Source: Streptosporangiaceae bacterium (lineage in GTDB: Bacteria; Actinomycetota; Actinomycetes; Streptosporangiales; Streptosporangiaceae). Taken from it: a stretch of 5,445 nt of DNA. The stretch is from positions 1-5,445 of the forward strand of contig JASHQP010000533.1 in NCBI GenBank assembly GCA_030039095.1, in the 5' to 3' direction. Shown here in pieces: positions 1 to 5,145 of the stretch. How positions within the stretch are numbered: the stretch's first letter is position 1; the number at the start of each line of letters is the position of its first letter. Both the position numbers and the translations under genes were made by a program. The notes beneath the pieces are model-generated. The model was not told the DNA's origin. It did not search any database and worked only from the letters and a program-made list of their open reading frames with translations.

Positions 1-197
1 ATATCAGCGATCAAGATCCGGGCCACCCCCAGCGGCATCCGCAGCACCGCCGAGATCTCCGCCACCGACCGCCAATCCCGGCAAAACCCCAAAATCGCCT
101 GACACTCCGGGCTCAGCACCGACAAATCCCGAGCCTCATAATGAGCCGCCGCGACCATCGCCTCGATCTCCAGCTGAGTCCGCGGCCTGGTCCGCCC
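1..197. repeat. Direct repeat, left copy (identical to 5249-5445)
   Basis: Every base from 1 to 197 matches 5249-5445 in the same orientation, with no mismatch or gap. Both limits of the match are the window edges, so the true repeat may be longer. It lies wholly inside the DUF742 coding sequence. Confidence 0.98.
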
Positions 198-446
198 GCC
201 CGTCACCGCATACGGCCGGACCAGCGACCTCCCTGCGCCATCCCCCGCCCGCCCGAGGCGCGGATCGCGCTGCCCCGCTACGGGTCCGGTCCCGCGAGGG
301 CCGTCAGCGCCGAAGCCGACGACCGCAGGACCGAACACCGACCGGGAAGGTGCGCCAGCCGAGTTCGGCACGCCGTTTCCGTTTCCCGGTCGTGGTCGGT
401 ATCTGCCGCCAGCGGGCGCCCGGTCATCCCGGCCCGGGACCGACAC
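1..446 (-). CDS. cvnC: DUF742 protein (CvnC-like), 5' part, cut by left edge
   Basis: The gene encodes a DUF742 protein, the third component of actinobacterial conservons; family members are small, probably cytoplasmic, winged-helix-like proteins that work with the roadblock protein and kinase. Visible in order: a Gly/Pro/Ala/Arg-rich, probably disordered N-terminus of about 75 residues; the family signature VRPYAVTGGRTRP (near 204-242); then LEIEAMV, the CQAIL...W segment, SVAEISAVL and PLGVARILIAD, which runs into the edge. The start is a choice. ATG at 452-450 touches AGGAG with no spacer, while GTG at 446-444 has AGGAG at 6 nt, so I prefer GTG. An in-frame TGA (the roadblock stop, 461-459) excludes earlier starts. 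Only 12 nt separate it from the roadblock gene, which suggests translational coupling. The edge falls inside an ATG codon (AT at 2-1); the same codon is complete in the right-hand copy at 5250-5248, so the joined protein would be 182 aa. Confidence 0.9.
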   Translation of the reverse strand, partial: MSVPGRDDRAPAGGRYRPRPGNGNGVPNSAGAPSRSVFGPAVVGFGADGPRGTGPVAGQRDPRLGRAGDGAGRSLVRPYAVTGGRTRPRTQLEIEAMVAAAHYEARDLSVLSPECQAILGFCRDWRSVAEISAVLRMPLGVARILIAD

Positions 447-458
447 CGGCATCTCCTG

Positions 459-893
459 TCACAGTCTGCCATCCTGAGGCCATCCGGGCGGCTGAGCACC
501 GCGCACCTCCGGCGTCAGCGCGCTGCCCACTCGCTCGACCAGCAGCGCCATCTCGTACGCCACCAGTCCCATATCGCAGTCAGCGGCCGCCAGCACAGCG
601 AGGCTGGATCCGTCGCTGATCGCCATGACGATCAGCAGCCCTCGCTGCATCTCGACAACCGTCTGGGTGACGGCACCGCCCTCGAAGACCCGGGAGGCTC
701 CCTGGGTCAGGCTGGTCAGCCCAGACGTCACTGCCGCGAGCTGATCAACCCGATCAGCCGGGAAGCCCTGCGAATATGCCATCGGCAACCCGTCCGACGA
801 CACCACTATCGCGTGCGCGACCGAAGCCACACGCTCCACGAAGTTCGTGATCAGCCAGTTCAGGTCCTGAGCTGGACGCACAAGCGGACTCAC
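459..893 (-). CDS. cvnB: Roadblock/LC7 domain protein (CvnB-like)
   Basis: A 144-aa roadblock/LC7 protein of the MglB/CvnB type. In conservons this protein is expected to dimerise and link the sensor kinase to the DUF742 protein and GTPase; MglB relatives act as GTPase-activating proteins, but that activity is not shown for this one. One domain covers almost the whole protein: N-terminal helix LNWLITNFVERV (about 11-22), strand AIVVSSDGLPMAYS (28-41), helix DRVDQLAAVTSGLTSLTQGAS (47-67), GGAVTQTVVEMQRGLLIVMAISDGSSLAVLAA strands (72-103), then CDMGLVAYEMALLVERVGSALTP (106-128). These match the conserved core of actinobacterial members closely, and the length is usual. No signal peptide or membrane segment is seen, so it is cytoplasmic. 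The GTG start at 893 has GGAAGGAG (899-906) 5 nt upstream. The kinase stop lies 78 nt upstream and the DUF742 start 12 nt downstream, so it sits mid-operon. Confidence 0.95.
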   Translation of the reverse strand: MSPLVRPAQDLNWLITNFVERVASVAHAIVVSSDGLPMAYSQGFPADRVDQLAAVTSGLTSLTQGASRVFEGGAVTQTVVEMQRGLLIVMAISDGSSLAVLAAADCDMGLVAYEMALLVERVGSALTPEVRGAQPPGWPQDGRL

Positions 894-898
894 GAACG

Positions 899-906
899 CT
901 CCTTCC
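899..906 (-). promoter_or_regulatory. Shine-Dalgarno site of the roadblock gene
   Basis: On the minus strand the bases read GGAAGGAG, 5 nt before the GTG at 893. This strong site fixes the GTG start and allows efficient internal initiation after the 78-nt gap that follows the kinase stop. Confidence 0.7.
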
Positions 907-971
907 TACTAACCACGACCGCCACTAGCCACCGGCCCCAAGCATGACCGCAACAACGAGCCCATGCCACC

Positions 972-3900
972 TCATGCCGTACCCTCATCCTCTCCGTCAT
1001 CAGACCCGGCCTGGCTCGCAGCGGCGCGGCCCTCCCTAACGCCCCGCTGGAAACTAGCGAACCGCTCTCGCGTCGCAGCCGCCGATCTGGACGGCGTTGT
1101 CGCGGGAGACGACCCGGCGGCTGCACCGGCAGCCCCGGGGACAAGATTTGCCTGCGGCACCCGCTTCGGGAGCCCGGCGGATGTAACGCCGCCCGATGTC
1201 GGGGTGCTGACGGCCTCGGCGGCGCGCCAGCCCTCGTCGGCTGGAGTGGTCGCCCAGCCGTTGCTTGTGCTCGGCTCCGGCTCGCTGGCCGACCTGCCGA
1301 CGGCCGGCCTGCCTCGGCGGAACCAGTCCGACTCCACCGCCTCGAATATCGGCAGCCGATGCTCTTCGCCGGACCCGTCAGCCGGCGGAACGATCACCGC
1401 GCCACGGGAGTGGGCCGTGTCGAGGCTGGCGGGCGCGCCGAGAACGGTATACGGGGTGGTAAGCGACGAGTCAGACCCGTTGCCTTCTGCCGGGACCGGT
1501 CCGCCGCCGAAGTCGAACGCGGCAGGCGCAGCGGCAGCGGGCGGTTCCGACTTCGGCGCCTCCGTCTTGGGCGCCGCCTCGAGTTCTGCGTCCGGCCCGA
1601 CTACCGGCTGTTGCCCGGTCAACGGCGGCGACTGCCCGGTCACGACCGACGGCCCGGTCACGAGCGGCAAGGGCCCGGTCACCAAAGGCTGCGGAGAGGT
1701 CCTTTCTGGCTCACCATCCGCTGGCCTTGGCACGGTCCGGAAGACGGGCAGCGGCCCGGTCGCCGCCCAGCCGCCAGGCCTCGGGCCAGCGCCGGGAATC
1801 CGCTTCGGGCCGAGGCCGCTGCTGCTGGTGTCCTCGGCGTCGGCCCGCAGCGGAGCGAAGCGTGGCGCCCGCGCCGCATTGACCTCTTGCTCGGTGATCG
1901 AGCGCCCGTCATCCCCCCAGATGCTGGTCGAGCCGCCGTTCGTCCCGGCGCCAACCCCGGCGAACGCTCCGTCGGCGAATGGCCCGAGCGCGGGTTCGGC
2001 CATCGAGTCGCGGCGCATGCCGGGCGTGCCATCCGCGGTCTCGTGCATGATCGTCTCGTCGGGCAGCCAGACCAGGGCGATCAGGCCACCGGAGGCAGCC
2101 GGACGCAGCCGGACCCTGATGCCGTGCCTGGCCGCCAGCCGGGCCACCACGAACAGGCCCATGCGCCGCGACACCGCCACATCCACCACCGGCGGGTTGT
2201 CCAGCCGCCAGTTGGCGTGGGCCATCTCCTCAGCCCCCATGCCGACACCCTGGTCGGTGATCTCCAGCAGCACTCCCCCGCTGCTGAGCAGGTGCCCGGC
2301 GATCGTGACAGGCGTGTCCGCGGCCGAGAACGACGTGGCGTTCTCCACCAGCTCGGCGGTCAGGTGCACCACGTCGCTCACCGCCTGCCCGCGCACAGCG
2401 ATGCCCGGCTGCACGTTCAGGGTGACCCGCTCGTACTGCTCGATCTCGGACAGGGCCGCGCGGAGCACGTCGACGAGCGCCACCGGCTGATTCCAGCGCC
2501 TGGACTCGTCATGACCCGCGAGCACCAGGAGGTTCTCTGAGTTGCGGCGCATGCGGGTGGCCAGGTGGTCCATCTGGAACAGGCTCGATAGCCGCTCCGG
2601 GTCCTGCTCACCCTGCTCGAGATCATCGATCAGGCGGATCTGCCGTTCCACGAGCGACTGGCTGCGCCGGGAGAGGTTCACGAACATCGCGTTGACGTTC
2701 CCCCGCAGCGCAGCCTCGTTCGCCGCCAGCCGCAGCGCCTCCCTGTGCACCTGGTCGAACGCCCGCGCCACCTCACCGATCTCGTCCGAGGAATTGACAT
2801 CGATGGGCTCGACCTCGAGAGAGACGCCCTCACTGTCGGTCTCGCTCATCCGGCGCACCGTGTCGGGAAGCCGCAGCCCTGCCACCTCGAGGGCACCGGT
2901 CCGCAGCTTGCGCAGCGGCCTGACCATGGACCTCGCCACGACGATGGTGATCATGAGGACCACGATCAGAACGGCCAGTACCTCGATGCCGGTCTCCACG
3001 GCCGTTCGCGTCAGCGCGCTGTGCTGCGACTGGCTCTGCCCGATGACGGAGTTGACCAGCCCCTGTTCCACGACGCGCATGTCGGACAGGGTGGCGGTCA
3101 TGTCGTTGTTCCATGTGGCGGCCACACTGGCCGACTTTGGTGCGCCAACAGGCAGGTTGACCATGAGGTTGGCGCCGTTGCCCTCGCCGGTGGTTATCGC
3201 CTGCGCCTCCATGGCCTGGGCCGCGTCAACCGAGGGCCCGGCTACCTTGTTGGTGTAGGTCTGCTGCTCGTCGATGGACGCCGCGCTCTGGAACTCCTCG
3301 AACTCCGCCTCCTGGGCCGCCTCCGCGCTGCTGAGGGCGCTGGCCACACCCGGCGCGAACTGCCCGTTGAGCAGCGCTGCATAAAGGAGTCCGCGCTGCT
3401 GCGACGCCTCGTCCTCGGTCCTTGACAGCGCGCCGAGCGCTCGGACGGTGCTGGTCAGCGTGGGATCGCCGTTGCCCTGTGCGATCTGGTCGTTGAGCGT
3501 GAACAGGTCGGCGATCGCGGTGGAGTACGACTGGATGACGGCCAGTGGCGGAGCCAGGCTCTGAGTTGCGGCGTCCCGGTAGCGGGGGAGGTCGGAGATG
3601 CGGTCCAGCACGGCGGACAGGTCGTCGCGCACCTGACTTGGGAAGGCCGAGTTGCCGTTGATGCCGCTGGCAAGACCCGTGACCTGAGCGGCTGCCGCAT
3701 TGGTCCGGGCATAGTCCGAGTTCAGCGCCGATGTCGGGGCTCCGGTCTGTGTCTTGACCGAATGCGGCCTCTGTGTCGCGACGTAGCCGGCAAGGCCGTC
3801 GCGCTCATCCTCCATCGCGAACGCGAGGTGGGTCACGGCGCTGCCCAGGCTCGCCATCTGCTCCACACGCTGGTCCGCGGCGGCGCTCCTCATGGCCTCC

Positions 3901-4139
3901 TGGATGCGTACCAGGCCGAAGGCCATGGCCGTGACCGTCGGGATCGCGATCAGCGCTATCAGGCGCCAGCTCACTCGCCAGTTGCGCAGTGCGAAGCGGG
4001 ATCCCCGGCCGGCAGCATTTCGCTGCCCGTCCTCCTTCGGGCTGTCCTGCGCCGCGACAGCGTCGGCCGGCTCAGGAGCCAGGTCGGCGGCCGGTGCCGA
4101 CCCGGCGCCGGACTGGTCCGCCGTCGGTCGTACGCGCAC
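972..4139 (-). CDS. cvnA: Nitrate/nitrite-sensing-type sensor histidine kinase (CvnA-like)
   Basis: A 1055-aa membrane sensor kinase, first gene of a conservon. Domains in order: charged cytoplasmic N-terminus (1-55); TM1 (about 57-78, WRLIALIAIPTVTAMAFGLV); extracytoplasmic NIT-type sensor (about 95-370) opening with LAFAMEDERDGLAGYVA; TM2 (about 383-403); HAMP-like linker (about 404-475); a dimerisation region NAMFVNLSRRSQSLVERQ; the likely phospho-acceptor H525 in QMDHLATRMRR; and an ATPase domain with N-box ELVENAT (N600), G1 box DQGVGM (D629, G631, G633) and RMGLFVVARLAARHGI (from 659). There is no classical HELRTPL motif, as usual in this family. Residues 700-1055 form a long Pro/Ala/Gly-rich, probably disordered tail. 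Start: GTG at 4139 preceded by GAGGTGA (4147-4153) with 7 nt spacing. Nitrate or nitrite as ligand is only a family-level guess. The frame is intact throughout. Confidence 0.95.
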   Translation of the reverse strand: MRVRPTADQSGAGSAPAADLAPEPADAVAAQDSPKEDGQRNAAGRGSRFALRNWRVSWRLIALIAIPTVTAMAFGLVRIQEAMRSAAADQRVEQMASLGSAVTHLAFAMEDERDGLAGYVATQRPHSVKTQTGAPTSALNSDYARTNAAAAQVTGLASGINGNSAFPSQVRDDLSAVLDRISDLPRYRDAATQSLAPPLAVIQSYSTAIADLFTLNDQIAQGNGDPTLTSTVRALGALSRTEDEASQQRGLLYAALLNGQFAPGVASALSSAEAAQEAEFEEFQSAASIDEQQTYTNKVAGPSVDAAQAMEAQAITTGEGNGANLMVNLPVGAPKSASVAATWNNDMTATLSDMRVVEQGLVNSVIGQSQSQHSALTRTAVETGIEVLAVLIVVLMITIVVARSMVRPLRKLRTGALEVAGLRLPDTVRRMSETDSEGVSLEVEPIDVNSSDEIGEVARAFDQVHREALRLAANEAALRGNVNAMFVNLSRRSQSLVERQIRLIDDLEQGEQDPERLSSLFQMDHLATRMRRNSENLLVLAGHDESRRWNQPVALVDVLRAALSEIEQYERVTLNVQPGIAVRGQAVSDVVHLTAELVENATSFSAADTPVTIAGHLLSSGGVLLEITDQGVGMGAEEMAHANWRLDNPPVVDVAVSRRMGLFVVARLAARHGIRVRLRPAASGGLIALVWLPDETIMHETADGTPGMRRDSMAEPALGPFADGAFAGVGAGTNGGSTSIWGDDGRSITEQEVNAARAPRFAPLRADAEDTSSSGLGPKRIPGAGPRPGGWAATGPLPVFRTVPRPADGEPERTSPQPLVTGPLPLVTGPSVVTGQSPPLTGQQPVVGPDAELEAAPKTEAPKSEPPAAAAPAAFDFGGGPVPAEGNGSDSSLTTPYTVLGAPASLDTAHSRGAVIVPPADGSGEEHRLPIFEAVESDWFRRGRPAVGRSASEPEPSTSNGWATTPADEGWRAAEAVSTPTSGGVTSAGLPKRVPQANLVPGAAGAAAGSSPATTPSRSAAATRERFASFQRGVREGRAAASQAGSDDGEDEGTA
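1613..1690 (-). repeat. In-frame short tandem repeat in kinase tail (VTGP units)
   Basis: On the plus strand the unit gcccggtca begins at 1613, 1634, 1652 and 1673, giving steps of 21, 18 and 21 bp, all multiples of three. It encodes a run of PL-VTGP / PL-VTGP / S-VVTGQ / PPLTGQ / PVVGP-type units at about residues 818-849 of the kinase. The steps preserve frame, so copy number could change without breaking the protein. The segment looks like a flexible linker in the disordered tail; no function can be assigned. Confidence 0.7.
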
Positions 4140-4146
4140 TACGCCC

Positions 4147-4153
4147 TCACCTC
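4147..4153 (-). promoter_or_regulatory. Shine-Dalgarno site of the sensor kinase
   Basis: On the minus strand it reads GAGGTGA, a seven-base match to the anti-Shine-Dalgarno end of 16S rRNA, placed 7 nt before the GTG at 4139. It decides the start of the kinase in favour of GTG 4139 over internal candidates. Confidence 0.8.
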
Positions 4154-4182
4154 GCGGCGCTTGAAAAACTTCGGAACACGTG

Positions 4183-4219
4183 CTGGCATGCCAGACAAGG
4201 AGCCGGACGGCATCCGTCC
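4183..4219. promoter_or_regulatory. Two adjacent dyads in the kinase leader
   Basis: ctggcatgccag (4183-4194) is a perfect 12-bp palindrome. Ten bases further lies ggacgg-cat-ccgtcc (4205-4219), a perfect 6-bp stem with a 3-nt loop. Both sit 44 to 80 nt upstream of the kinase GTG, where an operator or a structured 5' leader would be expected. I see no convincing sigma-70 type -35/-10 pair nearby, so the role (operator, mRNA hairpin or chance) stays open. Confidence 0.4.
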
Positions 4220-4293
4220 CCCTTCCCAGTGGCGCAAGCTACAGCACAGGAGAGCTAAGGGCCACCCTAGCCGCACAAAACGGGTAAGGACAT

Positions 4294-4304
4294 GTAATCA
4301 TTAC
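4294..4304. promoter_or_regulatory. gtaat-c-attac dyad between tRNA and kinase
   Basis: A perfect 5-1-5 inverted repeat, gtaatcattac, lies about 155 nt upstream of the kinase start and about 90 nt downstream of the tRNA. It is nested in a looser ggtaa (4283-4287) / ttacc (4301-4305) symmetry. It is AT-richer than its surroundings and could be a regulator site or part of the kinase promoter region. No known regulator motif is recognised. Confidence 0.3.
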
Positions 4305-4393
4305 CGGCCACTGATTCGTTGGGTATTCAGCTATGTCAGGTAGGCCCGCAACCCTGCGCGGTCCCCTCCCACCTGCGATAACAGGCACGGGCC

Positions 4394-4470
4394 TGGTGGG
4401 GCGGGTGGGGCTCGAACCCACGACCGGCGGATTATGAGTCCGCTGCTCTGACCGGCTGAGCTACCGCCCC
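4394..4470 (-). tRNA. tRNA with anticodon CAU (elongator Met, or Ile2)
   Basis: A full cloverleaf is visible on the minus strand. The acceptor stem GGGGCGG (4470-4464) pairs with CCGCCCC (4404-4398). The D arm is GCTC/GAGC, the anticodon stem GCGGA/TCCGC encloses loop CTCATAA with CAT at 4436-4434, and the T arm GTGGG/CCCAC encloses TTCGAGC. Discriminator A (4397) is followed by a genomically encoded CCA (4396-4394). It is not the initiator, because the first acceptor pair is G-C and the anticodon stem lacks the three G-C pairs. CAU is shared by elongator tRNA-Met and by tRNA-Ile2, whose C34 is converted to lysidine; I cannot separate these by eye. Transcription is co-directional with the conservon; no U-tract terminator follows it. 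Confidence 0.95.
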
Positions 4471-4486
4471 CTGGTCCCGCCAGACC

Positions 4487-4495
4487 ATTACAGCA
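4487..4495 (-). promoter_or_regulatory. Putative extended -10 promoter of the tRNA
   Basis: The minus strand reads TGCTGTAAT, an extended -10 (TGn plus TGTAAT), ending 16 nt before the first tRNA base. That would leave a leader of roughly 9 nt. A TTGGTC hexamer lies upstream, but at 21 nt it is too far for a good -35. The call rests on position and on the extended -10 only. Confidence 0.4.
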
Positions 4496-4604
4496 GATAT
4501 GCCGCGTGCCGGGGACCAAACTGAGGCGCGGCCGCCGCCCGGGGCCCGCAGGTGCCCGGACCCGGCACCAAGCATCGGGGCCGGTCGGAGGCCTTCGTCA
4601 CTAA

Positions 4605-4658
4605 ATAGTCGACATAGTAAGACAAAGCATCATAGTAGAGATAGTTCAGATATACCGC
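4605..4658. repeat. 9-bp-phased ATAGT array (iteron-like)
   Basis: atagt occurs at 4605, 4614, 4632 and 4641, in exact 9-bp register. Two degenerate units fill the remaining phases: caaagcatc at 4623 and atataccgc at 4650. This makes six 9-bp units with a consensus near ATAGTNNNN. The segment 4601-4660 has 22 G/C of 60 in an otherwise very GC-rich region. Short directly repeated sites in phase suggest cooperative binding of a protein, but no matching regulator or Rep gene is in the window. Confidence 0.5.
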
Positions 4659-4780
4659 AGCCCCGAAGATAACGCCTTCGTGCTCCGTCTTCGCGCTGCC
4701 GAGCCTCTTGGTTGTTTCGCGTCGCCCGGGCCAAGGCCGCCGCCCGCGGGCCGAACGCCGCGAAGCAACTGGCCCGGACC

Positions 4781-4800
4781 GCCTGCCCGGCCGGGCAGGC
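4781..4800. promoter_or_regulatory. Perfect 20-bp GC palindrome, possible hairpin terminator
   Basis: gcctgcccggccgggcaggc equals its own reverse complement over all 20 bases and can form an 8-bp G/C-only stem with a ggcc loop. A second outer pairing, cccg (4773-4776) with cggg (4801-4804), is possible around a bulge. It lies about 345 nt downstream of the DUF742 stop and 310 nt upstream of the tRNA. There is no U-tract, but hairpin-only terminators are reported in actinomycetes. An operator is the alternative. Confidence 0.45.
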
Positions 4801-4976
4801 CGGGTGCAATGAACGCGGCTGCACCTAGAGAACGCCGCCTGACCGGACGCCGTCGCGCCGAAGCCCGCGGCCGCATGGCCATCCCGCTTCGGCCCGCCGC
4901 CACCCGCTCGCCCACCTGAGCCGAGTTCGCGCGCCCCCGCGCGCCGCCTCACATGGCTTTCAGCCGACGCGCAGCT

Positions 4977-5052
4977 AATAAATACGTGTTTAGCAATTTA
5001 ATGATATACAGGGAGCGAATACGTCATTTATTACTCGCGTAGCGAGTGCTCC
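4977..5052. other. AT-rich island with nested inverted repeats
   Basis: Bases 4976-5035 contain only 17 G/C of 60. aataaatacgt (4977-4987) faces acgtcatttatt (5021-5032), an inverted pair with one extra base. aatacgt is also directly repeated at 4981 and 5018. Next to it, actcgc-gta-gcgagt (5033-5047) is a perfect 6-bp hairpin, and ggagc (5012-5016) can pair with gctcc (5048-5052) outside it. It lies 94 to 169 nt downstream of the DUF742 stop. It could be a promoter, a protein-binding site or a recombination junction; nothing here identifies which. Confidence 0.45.
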
Positions 5053-5145
5053 TGGTCACGTGGTTAAGCAGGCTGCATTTTCGGGATTCCTCACGTTGCC
5101 GTGCTGACAAGCCCGTAACGGCGTGGGCTGCGTGACCGCCCGATG

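Larger units (their letters stand above)
4471..5145. other. 675-bp stretch without a convincing gene
   Basis: Between the tRNA and the right-hand DUF742 stop I see no credible protein gene. In particular no GTPase P-loop (GxxxxGK[ST]) follows the DUF742 stop, where the fourth conservon gene is normally found. The longest reading frame here (4952-4488, minus) is an Arg/Gly/Pro/Ala-rich, low-complexity sequence whose only distinctive part is a Tyr/Leu run read from the ATAGT array, so it is probably spurious. The stretch holds GC-rich hairpins (4551-4569 with a 6-bp stem and 7-nt loop; 4928-4943 with a 6-bp stem and cccc loop), a 20-bp palindrome and two AT-rich islands. Confidence 0.6.

Noticed and set aside
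659..680. Loss of kinase activity suggested by the reduced second glycine box (RMGLFVV)
   Set aside because: This form is, as far as I recall, normal for actinobacterial NIT/conservon kinases, and the N-box and DxGxG box are intact. The listed numbers are residues of the kinase, not bases.
141..947. 268-aa plus-strand open frame across the DUF742 and roadblock genes
   Set aside because: Opposite two genes with clear family motifs; Arg/His/Pro-rich translation typical of a wrong frame.
964..2490. 508-aa plus-strand open frame opposite the kinase
   Set aside because: It is antisense to the C-terminal half of a well-supported kinase, is low-complexity Ser/Pro/Ala-rich, and has no domain. Long antisense frames are expected in GC-rich coding DNA.
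1359..2540. 393-aa plus-strand open frame, Arg/Gly/His-rich
   Set aside because: Another antisense shadow of the kinase with atypical composition and no recognisable motif.
3762..4343. 193-aa plus-strand frame over the kinase 5' end and leader
   Set aside because: Runs antisense to TM1 and the sensor start of the kinase; no family features.
4394..4470. tRNA as attachment site of an integrated element
   Set aside because: No second copy of the tRNA 3' end and no integrase gene are visible in the window.
4605..4658. CRISPR array
   Set aside because: The repeat unit is 9 bp with no spacers and no cas genes.
4488..4952. 154-aa minus-strand frame between DUF742 and tRNA
   Set aside because: Composition is Arg/Gly/Pro/Ala-rich apart from a Tyr/Leu run read from the ATAGT repeats; no Shine-Dalgarno or domain recognised. 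A lineage-specific peptide cannot be fully excluded.
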